From Lewinellaceae bacterium (GTDB lineage Bacteria > Bacteroidota > Bacteroidia > Chitinophagales > Saprospiraceae): 64,000 nt of DNA. Shown here piece after piece: positions 33,126-41,976 of this stretch (position 1 is the first letter of the stretch; each line of letters starts with the position of its first letter). Location of the stretch: NCBI GenBank assembly GCA_016719605.1, contig JADJYW010000029.1, positions 1 to 64,000 on the forward strand, read 5' to 3'. The position numbers and the translations under genes were made by a program. The notes beneath the pieces are model-generated. The model was not told the origin of the DNA and made no database searches. It saw nothing but the letters and a program-made list of their open reading frames with translations.

Positions 33126-34376
33126 CTAAAAATCATTCATAGAGCGACCCAAGAAGGTCAGGACACACCGGAAGCCGACATAGCATTTTGTCGTATCCTG
33201 ATATTCCCAGGAACGAGTACCTGTCTGCAAGAAAAAGGCAACGTCTTTCCAGGATCCACCACGAATTACTTTGCGTTTCGCTGTCTGCGAGTCATCATCT
33301 TTAGCATCATACCGAATATCTGGATTCAGGTCGTGCATGAAAGAGTATGAATTTTCAAAGAAGGCCGTTTCGGTCCATTCGGCTACATTTCCGGCCATGC
33401 AGTAAAGGCCATAGTCATTGGGATAATATCCGTCAGCCTTCACCGTATAAAGACCACCATCCTCAGGATAGTTGCCGCGTCCGGGTTTGAAGTTTGCCAA
33501 CAAACAACCCTTTGCATTACGGGTGTAGTATGCTCCCCAAGGATATGGAGCGCCTTCTCTACCACCACGGGCAGCATATTCCCATTCGCTCTCCGTCGGA
33601 AGACGAAAATCTTCCGAATTGATGGCATCGGATGTGTACATGTTCCACAACTTAGTTCTCCAATAGCAAAATGCTTTTGCCATCCTCCAATTCACACCCA
33701 CTACCGGGTAATCATCAAATGCGGGGTGCCAGAAATAGTTTCGGGTCATCGGTTCGTTGTAAGAGTACGCATAATCGCGCACCCAAGCCAAGGTGTCCGG
33801 GTATATTTTGACCTTCTCCTTGTGAATATGGCTTGTTCTGTTACTATTCCGATCGTGGGCGGCACGCTGCCAGTCGTACCACTCGAATTCATACACAAAT
33901 TTGCTGGCATCTAACTCCTTCCTGCCGGCAAAGCGTTCATTCCCCTGGTAGTACAAGTCAGAGAGTTCCTCTGCATCTTCTTCCCAGTCAACCTCGGCTT
34001 CCCAATCAATGAGGGCTTTATCAAAATCTCCCCCATCATCCTCCAAATAGTGCTGAAGTTTGTCGTGGGCTAACGAGTCCTGAACCCAATACACAAACTG
34101 GCGGTATTCGTTGTTGGTAATTTCTGTCTCGTCCATGAAGAAACCCTGGATCGAGATAGATTTGGGCCTGGCAACCATTTGTTTACTTAGGTCTTCATCC
34201 CCTACACCTACATGTAGTGTGCCGGAAGGAACGTAAACCATCCCAAAAGGGCTTACCCCTTTCCATTTGGGACGATCCATCACACCGACGAGCTCGCCGG
34301 ATTCATTTCGACCACATGAAGCGGCAAAGGCCGCAAAAAAGAGCAATAGCAGAAGCGATTTCTGTAGTTTTTTCAT
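33126..34376 (-). CDS. gldK: Type IX secretion lipoprotein GldK
   Basis: A 416-residue outer-membrane lipoprotein (lipidation Cys about 21, FAASCGRN) with a formylglycine-generating-enzyme (FGE-sulfatase) fold. Visible blocks are VYVPSGTLHVGVGDEDLS, FFMDETEITNNEYRQFVYW, YPVVGVNWRMAKAFCYWRT, RLPTESEWEYAARGG and KVIRGGSWKD. GldK forms the periplasmic ring with GldN under the outer membrane. First gene of the gldKLMN run, preceded by an AT-rich 264-base region with a likely promoter. Confidence 0.97.
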   Translation of the reverse strand: MKKLQKSLLLLLFFAAFAASCGRNESGELVGVMDRPKWKGVSPFGMVYVPSGTLHVGVGDEDLSKQMVARPKSISIQGFFMDETEITNNEYRQFVYWVQDSLAHDKLQHYLEDDGGDFDKALIDWEAEVDWEEDAEELSDLYYQGNERFAGRKELDASKFVYEFEWYDWQRAAHDRNSNRTSHIHKEKVKIYPDTLAWVRDYAYSYNEPMTRNYFWHPAFDDYPVVGVNWRMAKAFCYWRTKLWNMYTSDAINSEDFRLPTESEWEYAARGGREGAPYPWGAYYTRNAKGCLLANFKPGRGNYPEDGGLYTVKADGYYPNDYGLYCMAGNVAEWTETAFFENSYSFMHDLNPDIRYDAKDDDSQTAKRKVIRGGSWKDVAFFLQTGTRSWEYQDTTKCYVGFRCVLTFLGRSMNDF

Positions 34377-34427
34377 ATTAACACCCGTGTTTTCCTACTT
34401 TATTATTTGCTTGGAAAAAAGTGGTCG

Positions 34428-34456
34428 TAAAGGTAGTAGATTAAATCCGATGCAAA
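34428..34456 (-). promoter_or_regulatory. Candidate promoter of gldKLMN
   Basis: Minus strand: TTTG (34456-34453), 17 bases, then TACCTTTA (34435-34428), one base off TAnnTTTG. About 52 bases before the gldK ATG. Confidence 0.45.
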
Positions 34457-34619
34457 AAAACTTCCCAAACAAAATTGGTTGATTAGGTTTTTTTACTGCC
34501 CGACAGGCTGCATGCAAACGGCTTTTTAACTTTTCCTTGTATGAACAGCCAATTTTTTTTTGTCTTTCTTTCAATCTCCCAAGTTTGCCCGAAATCAGGA
34601 GCACAAAAACTGTAAACTG

Positions 34620-34658
34620 ACTACCCGGCTCAAAATAACTTCACAGAAGCCGGGTAGT
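34620..34658 (-). terminator. Stem-loop at the end of porP
   Basis: Perfect 11-base stem ACTACCCGGCT (34620-34630) / AGCCGGGTAGT (34648-34658), 17-base loop. The upstream arm lies within the last codons of porP. On the minus strand the stem is followed by CAGTTTACAGTTTTT, a loose T-rich tract. Confidence 0.55.
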
Positions 34659-35696
34659 GCGACCCTCTACATCCTGAGTTTTTTTGGGCATTGCAGGATA
34701 CCAGAGGCCAACGGTTATTTTAAAAAAACGAGGGTTGTAAATAACCGGCGGCAATTTCCCTACTCCAATCGGTCTGTTCAACTCATACCGAAGGAGCAAC
34801 TCGTGGCTGCCCCGGTTAGTTACGGCAAGTGCAGAAAGGGGAATATCAAAGGAGTAGGCTAAACTAATTTTTTCGTTTAATCGAACTCCACCCAGTATGA
34901 TGAACGCATCCTGAGACGATGATGGCATTCCTCTGTACGAAATGCCCGCAAATGTATTTTCTCGCCAGCGGATAATGTTAGAAAGTTCAACTTGTGTCAG
35001 GGTTATGTCGGATTTGAGCAAAAAAGATGGTTTGATTGAAAGGTTTCTCCCTAAATCAATCTGGTATGATACCGTACCCAGGAAGTGCCGAACTGGCTTG
35101 AGGCGAAATGTGCCCGCACCGCTTGATTCCAGCACCGGCGCGAAGACAGGCTGAGTAGCTACACCAATTGCTAAATTGTTTCGCTGAAAATGGATGCCAA
35201 CTTCCGCAACCACCGTACCCGCTGTTATTTTCCCTTCCGGCAGCAACGGATCGTTGTGGAGGAATACCCCGGATGGTTCGTAGCTGCCTTCCGGCGCACG
35301 CAACTTGGCCCCGTCAAGCAGGTATTGCAAATAACCCGCACTCGCTCCTATGGACAGCCGGTTATTTCGCCCAAATTCCCACTGTAAATTGTAGGTCAAG
35401 ACACCCTGGGTAGTTTGGTGTGCCCCGATCACGTCATTTTCCACCCGAAAGCCTACTCCGCTACGAATCATATACAGGGGCAGGTGCACGTTGATGTGCC
35501 GCGTTTCGGGAGCACCCCGCAGGCCAGACCACTGCTGGCGATATACTCCCGTAGCCACCAGAGTGTTTTCCAAACCGGCACAGGCCGGGTTGTAAGCGTA
35601 TGGGTTGAGCTGGTACATACTGTATTGCGGCGCTTGCTGTGCCTGGAGAGCAAAAAGCCCGCTACATAATAATATAGGTGTAAGCAGTTTTTTCAT
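34641..35696 (-). CDS. porP: PorP/SprF family type IX secretion membrane protein
   Basis: A 351-residue outer-membrane barrel with signal peptide (ALQAQ, about 19). The family opening QQAPQYSMYQLNPYAYNPACAGLENTLVATGVYRQQWSGLRGAP is very characteristic. The conserved C-terminal end YNPRFF is followed here by about 22 extra residues up to the stop inside a hairpin. PorP/SprF partners with a type B CTD substrate or with the motor ring. It lies directly upstream of gldK, but with 264 bases and its own terminator between them. Confidence 0.92.
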   Translation of the reverse strand: MKKLLTPILLCSGLFALQAQQAPQYSMYQLNPYAYNPACAGLENTLVATGVYRQQWSGLRGAPETRHINVHLPLYMIRSGVGFRVENDVIGAHQTTQGVLTYNLQWEFGRNNRLSIGASAGYLQYLLDGAKLRAPEGSYEPSGVFLHNDPLLPEGKITAGTVVAEVGIHFQRNNLAIGVATQPVFAPVLESSGAGTFRLKPVRHFLGTVSYQIDLGRNLSIKPSFLLKSDITLTQVELSNIIRWRENTFAGISYRGMPSSSQDAFIILGGVRLNEKISLAYSFDIPLSALAVTNRGSHELLLRYELNRPIGVGKLPPVIYNPRFFKITVGLWYPAMPKKTQDVEGRTTRLL

Positions 35697-35713
35697 ACTG
35701 GAGCAAAGGCCTT

Positions 35714-37813
35714 CTAACTGGTTCGAATAAACTGATCAAAATCTTCCAGGGTCTGCATCGGTGCTTGGCAGGCATAATCCTGACACACATAAATCAACGC
35801 ATCCTCCGCACCAGACTTGCCCGCCAGCAGGGGGAGGGTATTTTCGCCCTCGCGGTTGGCGGTCAGCGCCATATTGGGCAAGAAACGATTTTGTATCGCT
35901 TGCGCTTTTTCCAGAGCGTTGGAACCAACCACCGCAATTTCCAGATACGGGTGCACCTCGTATACCAATGCGAGTGCCCATCGCTCGAACGACAGCGGGT
36001 AGCGCTCCACCGTAACCTGCATTTTCGTCAGCATTTGCGCGGCGTGATCCCGCCACTCCCGACGATCAAGCAGAATACCCAAACGTTGCAAGTTGTGCAC
36101 CATTGTGCTGTTGCCGGAAGGTGTAGCGTTGTCGTACAGGTCCTTTTTCCGCAAAATAATATCCGTTTGATCCGACGCGCTGAAAAAGAACAGCCCTGAT
36201 TCGGAATCGTGAAAGTACTGATAAACCTGTTCCGTATACCGTTCAGCCAGTGTTAAATACCTGAAATTGAATGTTATTTGCCAAACATCCAACAGTGCGG
36301 CAATCAGCAGGGCATAATCTTCCAAAACGGCCTTATGTTGCACACGGTCGTCTTTCCAGGTATGAAACAGGCGCCCGTCGCTTTCATCAGTCATGTTCCC
36401 CAAAACAAATTCAATGTTTTTCACGGCCGCCTCGCGGTACGAATCAACGCCGAGCGCTGCAAAGGCATGGGTATATGCCGAGACCATCAGGGCGTTCCAG
36501 CCTGAAATAACTTTGTCGTCTAACCCGGGCGGGATACGCTTCGAGCGTTCATGGAAGAGTAATTTCCGACATTTTTGAAGACGTTCCCGGAGTGATTCTA
36601 CGCTAATTTTATGTTGCGCAGCAAAAACCTCATCGTCAACCGTCCGCCGCAAAATATTTTTATGTTCCCAGTTTCCTGCGGGTGTCACATCGTAAAATGC
36701 ACAAAATAGCGCAGCGTCCGCTCCAAGAATTGCGGTTACCTCCGCATGGGTCCAAACATAAAATTTACCCTCTTCTCCTTCCGAGTCGGCATCTTGAGCA
36801 GAATAAAACCCGCCTTGCGGATGTGTCATCTCGCGGTGGACGAAGGCGAGCGTTTCTTCAATGGTTTCCCGGTACAGATTCACTCGGGGGAGCATCTGTT
36901 GCCCGGCTGCTACCCCCGGGGTTCGCAGCAGTTTGCAGGCATCTGCCAGTACGGTCACAAGTAATGCGTTGTCATACAGCATTTTTTCAAAATGCGGCGC
37001 CAACCACTCCCTGTCGGTGGCGTAACGAGCAAAACCACCGCCAATCTGATCATAAATTCCTCCCATGACCATTTTGTCCAGCGAAAGCAAGGCCTGTTCC
37101 AATGCCTCCGTATTCCTATTCCTGGTAAACCAGTGGTAGTTGAGCAGGTACTGAATGGCCATTGTCGAAGGAAACTTGGGCGCACCGCCAAAACCGCCCT
37201 CTACCCGGTCAAACTGCTCCCGCATTTGGTAAAATATATTTTCCAGCAACGTCGGAGGAAAGGCTTGCTTGCTTTGCAACGCCAACTCAGAAGCAGGTTT
37301 TTCCAGAAAAATATTGTCGTTCCGCTGGATGTACCCCAGCAATTTATCCGCCTGCTCGTACGCGCTCGCGCGTTTGGTCTCCCAGATATTGGCTAAATGC
37401 TGTAGTACTTGCAACCACGACGGGCGGTTGTGGGCCGGGCGAGGCGGGTAGTAGGTGCCCGCAAAAAATGGCTTACCCTCCGGGGTCAAAAAACAATGGA
37501 GTGGCCAGCCACCACCGCCGGTCAGTATCTGGCAAGCCTCCATGTAAATGGCATCCACATCGGGACGTTCCTCGCGGTCTACCTTTATATTGATATACCG
37601 CTCATTCATAAAAGCTGCGATGTCAGGATTCTCAAACGACTCCCGCTCCATTACATGGCACCAATGACAAGTGGAGTACCCGATACTGACCAATACCGGT
37701 TTGTTTTCCGCCCGCGCTCGCTCGAAAGCCTCCGGCTTCCAGGCGTACCAGTCCACCGGGTTGTGCGCATGTTGCAGCAAATAAGGTGATGACTCGTATT
37801 GAAGGTGATTCAT
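35714..37813 (-). CDS. YyaL-like thioredoxin-domain protein (DUF255)
   Basis: A 699-residue cytoplasmic protein. The N-terminal DUF255 thioredoxin-like domain has STCHWCHVMERESFE with Cys49 and Cys52, and ends with the GGWPLHCFLTPEGKPFFAGTYYPP block. The rest is an alpha/alpha toroid of the N-acylglucosamine 2-epimerase type. Homologues are YyaL and mammalian SPATA20; function is not established. ATG 37813 is used rather than a codon two residues upstream. It is separated from mscS by a 61-base palindrome. Confidence 0.92.
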   Translation of the reverse strand: MNHLQYESSPYLLQHAHNPVDWYAWKPEAFERARAENKPVLVSIGYSTCHWCHVMERESFENPDIAAFMNERYINIKVDREERPDVDAIYMEACQILTGGGGWPLHCFLTPEGKPFFAGTYYPPRPAHNRPSWLQVLQHLANIWETKRASAYEQADKLLGYIQRNDNIFLEKPASELALQSKQAFPPTLLENIFYQMREQFDRVEGGFGGAPKFPSTMAIQYLLNYHWFTRNRNTEALEQALLSLDKMVMGGIYDQIGGGFARYATDREWLAPHFEKMLYDNALLVTVLADACKLLRTPGVAAGQQMLPRVNLYRETIEETLAFVHREMTHPQGGFYSAQDADSEGEEGKFYVWTHAEVTAILGADAALFCAFYDVTPAGNWEHKNILRRTVDDEVFAAQHKISVESLRERLQKCRKLLFHERSKRIPPGLDDKVISGWNALMVSAYTHAFAALGVDSYREAAVKNIEFVLGNMTDESDGRLFHTWKDDRVQHKAVLEDYALLIAALLDVWQITFNFRYLTLAERYTEQVYQYFHDSESGLFFFSASDQTDIILRKKDLYDNATPSGNSTMVHNLQRLGILLDRREWRDHAAQMLTKMQVTVERYPLSFERWALALVYEVHPYLEIAVVGSNALEKAQAIQNRFLPNMALTANREGENTLPLLAGKSGAEDALIYVCQDYACQAPMQTLEDFDQFIRTS

Positions 37814-37903
37814 GTGCAAAGCGGTGTAGTACGCCGTTCAGAATTTCAGAAAGGGAACAGCCGGCGGGTGCATTCGTTCACAACAAGAGCGGTGGACGGC
37901 CTT

Positions 37904-37964
37904 AGAGGCTATTTGAATTTTAGTTGCTGGGCTACGGCCGGCAACTAAAACTCAAATAGCCTCT
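37904..37964. repeat. 61-base palindrome after mscS, related to 18664-18825
   Basis: Arms 37904-37927 and 37941-37964 match at 23 of 24 positions, loop 13 bases. The ends (AGAGGCTATTTGAATTTTAG) resemble those of the 162-base element (AGAGCGTGTTTAAATTTTAG). The far end overlaps the first base of the mscS stop codon. It may end the ald-mscS transcript. Confidence 0.8.
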
Positions 37965-38878
37965 TATGCGTGGCCGGGAAAATCCTCCGGTAAGTCCGGG
38001 ATATTGTCCACAAATTTTTCCCGCCCGCTGATGATCTCCACCAACCGGCGCACGACTTTTCGGCGAATCGCTCGTTCCAACTCCTTGTTAGGCTCGTTCA
38101 AAATGTACTGAAATTTCATAGTCACACTCCCCCGACCTACCTCGGCCACGCGCAAATAGCAACTGTTTTCCTTGATCATATCCTGAAACGGTTTGAGCGT
38201 CTCGACGAGATTTTGTTCCAACTCCTCCACGGTGACCAGATATTTCAAGTCAATTTCAAACTCAATACTGGTACGCTTGACCGTACGTTTCGTGTAGTTC
38301 ACGATGTCTGTCATCAGGGCCAAATTATTGGGGATGTAAATGACATCGTCGTCGTCGTTGATGAGGTGAATATTTTGCAGGGTAATGTCCACAATTTTTC
38401 CCCTGTGCTGCCCGACCCGAATATTGTCGCCAATGCTGAGCTCGCCCGAAAAGGTCATGATCATACCATTGATCATGTTGGAAACGTAGTCCTTCGTAAG
38501 CAGCACCAAACCGGCAAAAATGATGGACAACGATGTCAGTACCTCCCCTATCTGGATACGAAATAGCGACAACAGGCCAATGGCCAGCCCAATAGCCAAA
38601 ATAATGGAGTATAGCTGGCTTATGCCCACAATGAAGTTGTCCTCGCCACGCACTTTGGTTCGACGACGGTAAAACCACACCACCGTGAACTGCACGAAAT
38701 CGAGAAATATCAGAAATATCGCGATCGCAGACAGCACGTCTATGTAGTAGCGCATTGGCTCCCGGTACCGGTTTTTCAACCCGGCAAGCAGCCATGCGAC
38801 ATCTATCTCGCCGATATACACCAACGTCAGCAAGATCAACACAACTGCCTTCAGCGCGAGGACGAGGTACTTCATCAT
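37964..38878 (-). CDS. Small-conductance mechanosensitive channel, MscS family
   Basis: A 304-residue MscS-type channel that opens under membrane tension to release solutes. Three or four transmembrane segments occupy about 5-30, 43-70 and 85-135. The pore-lining part includes LTSLSIIFAGLVLLTKDYVSNMINGMIMTF, followed by the beta domain start LSIGDNIRVG and DDDVIYIPNNLAL. The cytoplasmic vestibule fills the rest. It lies 34 bases after ald and is probably co-transcribed with it. Confidence 0.92.
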   Translation of the reverse strand: MMKYLVLALKAVVLILLTLVYIGEIDVAWLLAGLKNRYREPMRYYIDVLSAIAIFLIFLDFVQFTVVWFYRRRTKVRGEDNFIVGISQLYSIILAIGLAIGLLSLFRIQIGEVLTSLSIIFAGLVLLTKDYVSNMINGMIMTFSGELSIGDNIRVGQHRGKIVDITLQNIHLINDDDDVIYIPNNLALMTDIVNYTKRTVKRTSIEFEIDLKYLVTVEELEQNLVETLKPFQDMIKENSCYLRVAEVGRGSVTMKFQYILNEPNKELERAIRRKVVRRLVEIISGREKFVDNIPDLPEDFPGHA

Positions 38879-38912
38879 GTTTTGAATTTGTCAGCGGAGT
38901 ACCGGACTATGC

Positions 38913-40025
38913 TCAGGCCACCTCTTCCAGCCGGTGGAACGGAAGCCCGAAAGCATCTGCAACCCCTTGGTAAACGACTTTGCCCTTCACCACGTTGAGG
39001 CCCAGGAAAAGTTCCTGATTCTCCAGACACGCCCGTTGCCAGCCTTTATTGGCCAACTGGAGCGCGTATGGCAGGGTAGCATTGGTCAATGCGACCGTCG
39101 AAGTGAACGGCACAGCACCCGGCATATTAGCCACGCAATAGTGTACCACATCCTCGATAATGTAGGTCGGATGGTCGTGGGTAGTGGGTTTGGTCGTCTC
39201 GATACAACCACCCTGATCCACCGCCACGTCCACGATAACCGTACCCGGGCGCATCAGTTTGAGCATATCGCGGGTGATCAATTTGGGCGCTATGGCGCCC
39301 GGAATCAACACGGCGCCCACGATCAGATCGTGTGTTTGCACCAAACGACGGATGGTATATTCGCTGGAAAACAGGGTCGTCACATTGGCCGGCATGATAT
39401 CGCTGAGGTAACGCAAACGGGGCAGGCTCACATCAAGCAGGGTCACCAGCGCGCCAAGGCCGGCGGCCATTTTGGCTGCTTGCGTACCCACGACGCCACC
39501 ACCAAGAACGAGCACTTTGCCCGGTTCCACACCCGGCACACCACCCAGCAACACGCCGCGACCTTTCACCGGTTTCTCCAGGTACTTGGCGCCTTCCTGT
39601 ATAGCCATACGGCCGGCCACTTCCGACATTGGAATGAGCAGGGGCAGTTGGCGGTCTTTGGTCTCCACAGTTTCATAAGCCAGGCAAACCGCACCACTCT
39701 TGATCATCGCATGGGTAAGCTCCTGGCTCGAAGCAAAGTGAAAGTATGTAAATATCAATTGGTCTTTGCGACAACGGCCGTACTCCTCCGCAATAGGCTC
39801 CTTCACCTTCATGATCATTTCGCCTACTGCCCAGATTTCATCGGCTGTCCGCAGGATTTTTGCACCCGCTTCGATGTAATCCGCGTCCTCAAAGCCACTA
39901 CCCACGCCCGCCGTGGTTTCAACAAATACCGAATGCCCGCGCTTGGTGAACTCCAACGCCCCGGCCGGGGTGAGCGCCACACGGTTCTCATTCGTTTTGA
40001 TCTCTTTTGGTACGCCGATAATCAT
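38913..40025 (-). CDS. ald: Alanine dehydrogenase
   Basis: A 370-residue NAD-dependent alanine dehydrogenase that interconverts alanine and pyruvate plus ammonia. It starts MIIGVPKEIKTNENRVALTP. The substrate-binding TYFHFASSQELT and the NAD-binding loop LGGGVVGTQAAKMA are intact, as is the catalytic block VAVDQGGCIETT. The open frame extends 66 bases further upstream, but MIIGVPKEIK is the family start. The leader carries a terminator-like hairpin between the promoter and the start codon. Confidence 0.96.
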   Translation of the reverse strand: MIIGVPKEIKTNENRVALTPAGALEFTKRGHSVFVETTAGVGSGFEDADYIEAGAKILRTADEIWAVGEMIMKVKEPIAEEYGRCRKDQLIFTYFHFASSQELTHAMIKSGAVCLAYETVETKDRQLPLLIPMSEVAGRMAIQEGAKYLEKPVKGRGVLLGGVPGVEPGKVLVLGGGVVGTQAAKMAAGLGALVTLLDVSLPRLRYLSDIMPANVTTLFSSEYTIRRLVQTHDLIVGAVLIPGAIAPKLITRDMLKLMRPGTVIVDVAVDQGGCIETTKPTTHDHPTYIIEDVVHYCVANMPGAVPFTSTVALTNATLPYALQLANKGWQRACLENQELFLGLNVVKGKVVYQGVADAFGLPFHRLEEVA

Positions 40026-40047
40026 AGGAAAAGTTTTGTTTTGATGA

Positions 40048-40071
40048 AAAAATAGCCCGCTTCGGCGGGCT
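40048..40071 (-). terminator. Terminator-like hairpin in the ald leader
   Basis: Minus-strand stem AGCCCGC/GCGGGCT (40071-40054) with loop CGAA, followed by ATTTTTT. It starts about 10 bases after the predicted ald transcription start and ends about 22 bases before the ATG. Could be an attenuator, or the end of a short upstream transcript. Confidence 0.65.
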
Positions 40072-40087
40072 TGCAGGTTAGAGTACG

Positions 40088-40096
40088 GCAAAGATA
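40088..40096 (-). promoter_or_regulatory. Candidate -7 element of ald
   Basis: Minus-strand TATCTTTGC, perfect TAnnTTTG match, 63 bases before the ald ATG and upstream of the leader hairpin. Confidence 0.48.
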
Positions 40097-40187
40097 GGAA
40101 GGAGTTGAAAGTTCATGGAGAATTTAAGGCAACAGCCTGCTCACCGGCAAACAGGCACTAACTCTCCGCTGTTCCGGCCGCCCGCAA

Positions 40188-40217
40188 ATAAAAAAAGCGC
40201 GTGACGTTTCACGCGCT
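40188..40217 (-). terminator. Intrinsic terminator of mqnD
   Basis: Minus-strand 9-base stem AGCGCGTGA (40217-40209) / TCACGCGCT (40204-40196), loop AACG, followed by a run of T. About 80 bases after the mqnD stop. Confidence 0.85.
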
Positions 40218-40297
40218 CCGAATTTTTCAATTCTGAAACAATACTTACACACACATAAAGCATTTTCCAAAACTGTGCCAAAAGATGAAGCATTTTC

Positions 40298-41125
40298 CTA
40301 ATCCATGAAAAAATCTGCCCGGTAGCCCGGGATAACACCGCTGTCCCCGGCAATGCGAAACATTTCCCGAACGGCGGAACGGCCTTTTTCACCCAAATCC
40401 ACCGAAAACTGTGTGACATACAGACTAATATGCGACTGCATCACCGCGTCATCCATAGCCTGCGCATGTTCCCGCACATAGGGCATCACATCGTCGGGAT
40501 GCATAAAAGCATACTCCACGCTGCGCCGAAGTACGCGATTGATTTTTTGCCGCACCTCATCGGGCAAATCCCGGTGTGCCACGATACCACCGAGCGGAAT
40601 CGGCAGACCAGTTGTCATTTCCCAAAACGCACCGAGGTCCATCAATTTGACCAATCCCTTCGCCTCGTAGGTAAACCGGTTCTCGTGGATAATGAGACCC
40701 GCCACAGCGTCGTCCCGGAGCACGGCCTCCTCAATGTCGGAAAACAAGGTCTCCAACTTGTTCTGCGCCTTCGGATAAGCCAGACTGAGCAAAAAATTGG
40801 CCGTAGTCATGGAACCTGGTATGGCAATCGGCCCGGCATTGATTTGCTCCTCCGACAAGGACTGCCGGGCAACCAGCAACGGCCCGCAATTATTACCCAA
40901 AGCACTGCCGGCATCAAGCAGTACATACCGGTCCGTCAGGTGGGCAAAAGCGTGGTAACTCAATTTCGTGATAGCGATATCGCCCGCAAAAGCGCGCCGA
41001 TTGAGTGCCTCCACATCACCCAAAATAACTTGAAATTCCAGACCCTCCGTATCCACCTTCCCATGCACCATAGCATCGAAAATGAACGTATCGTTGGGAC
41101 AAGGGGAAAAACCGAGTGTCAGCAT
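40298..41125 (-). CDS. mqnD: 1,4-dihydroxy-6-naphthoate synthase
   Basis: A 275-residue MqnD, which converts cyclic de-hypoxanthine futalosine to 1,4-dihydroxy-6-naphthoate in the futalosine route to menaquinone. It has a periplasmic-binding-protein fold; family marks are FSPCPNDTFIFDAMVHGK, GDIAITKLSYHAF, NNCGPLLVAR, IAIPGSMTTANFLL and GLIIHENRFTYEAKGL. It begins at ATG 41125; the much longer upstream frame is non-coding. Its presence indicates menaquinone is made by the futalosine pathway. Confidence 0.93.
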   Translation of the reverse strand: MLTLGFSPCPNDTFIFDAMVHGKVDTEGLEFQVILGDVEALNRRAFAGDIAITKLSYHAFAHLTDRYVLLDAGSALGNNCGPLLVARQSLSEEQINAGPIAIPGSMTTANFLLSLAYPKAQNKLETLFSDIEEAVLRDDAVAGLIIHENRFTYEAKGLVKLMDLGAFWEMTTGLPIPLGGIVAHRDLPDEVRQKINRVLRRSVEYAFMHPDDVMPYVREHAQAMDDAVMQSHISLYVTQFSVDLGEKGRSAVREMFRIAGDSGVIPGYRADFFMD

Positions 41126-41256
41126 AAAAAACGCGTTTGGAAGGTCGCCGATTGAGAACACGTGTACATTTTGAGCCAGATTATTTGACAAAGGAGCGGC
41201 CTCGCAATACAACAGCACAGCGGGCATTTTGCCCATAAATATCGCGAAAAAAGTGC

Positions 41257-41305
41257 CGGGGTGACTCAGTTCTCTCAATACTCTCGGGGACTTCGAATCA
41301 CCCCG
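41257..41305. terminator. Weak bidirectional stem-loop downstream of the TonB operon
   Basis: Stem CGGGGTGA (41257-41264) / TCACCCCG (41298-41305) with a 33-base loop. T-rich bases lie on both sides (ACTTTTT on plus; CACTTTTTT on minus). Confidence 0.4.
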
Positions 41306-41331
41306 ACTTTTTAAACAGATTCCGTACGCCT

Positions 41332-41871
41332 TTACTGGATTTTTACCTGAAAATCCACCTCCGCATCCACTTCGCCGGTTACGTCCGGGTTGGCTGCATC
41401 CTTGTTCGGTTCGTGGCGCAGGCTCACTTTCAGCGAACCCGTGGATACAGCACCGGTCGTCCATGTCGTTTCGAGCCGAAAAACCTTCCCGTTCGAGTCC
41501 GTATCGGCGGCGGCGATAGTCAGGTTGGCGCCGGTGACGGCATAAACCAGCAGGTGCTCCGCACTTTCCCCCTCCACTTCATCGGTGATATCTTCTTCCG
41601 GTGTCTTGCTGCGGTCGTAAAAATGCACTCGGCAATTAAGGGCTTTGTTTGCCGGCAGCGCAATCTCCTCCATCGTCGGTGCATTTCCGCCATCGCCATC
41701 GCGGTCGTCCCAGGTAAATTCCTGATCAAAACTGCCGTCGGTGGCCGTCAGATGCATCACTACAGTGGTGATCAGCTCCTGCTCGGTGTCATCGTCCTTT
41801 TTGCAGGCGCCAAAGGTGAAGGCCAGCAGCAAAGCGGCCAGTACTCCAAATTTTACGGTGTTTGTTTGCAT
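41332..41871 (-). CDS. Small lipoprotein in TonB-receptor operon
   Basis: A 179-residue lipoprotein, lipidation Cys23 (FTFGACKKDDD). The mature part is beta-rich with strongly acidic segments (TWDDRDGDGGN, EEDITDEVEGE, AADTDSNGK). It resembles proteins often encoded beside single TonB receptors in Bacteroidota, sometimes called type 1 periplasmic-binding-fold proteins, but no enzymatic motif is visible. Third gene after the His-rich protein and the TonB receptor. It probably binds the receptor's ligand at the cell surface; that is inferred from context. Confidence 0.75.
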   Translation of the reverse strand: MQTNTVKFGVLAALLLAFTFGACKKDDDTEQELITTVVMHLTATDGSFDQEFTWDDRDGDGGNAPTMEEIALPANKALNCRVHFYDRSKTPEEDITDEVEGESAEHLLVYAVTGANLTIAAADTDSNGKVFRLETTWTTGAVSTGSLKVSLRHEPNKDAANPDVTGEVDAEVDFQVKIQ

Positions 41872-41886
41872 GATAAAACATGTTTA

Positions 41887-41976
41887 AAAGGTTGGAAAAA
41901 AGGTTGGAAGGTTGCTGGTTGGAAGGTTAGAAAGTTGCTGGTTCAAGGGTTTCAACAACCAGAAACCTTCTAACCT
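41887..41976. repeat. Inverted GGTTGGAA/GGTTGCT array between TonB receptor and lipoprotein
   Basis: GGTTGGAA, GGTTGCT and GGTTAGAA units read left to right, then a reverse-complement arm (AACAACCAGAAACCTTCTAACC region, 41954-41975). Arms can pair over about 20 bases. It starts right at the TGA stop of the TonB receptor. Same family as 390-507. Confidence 0.85.
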
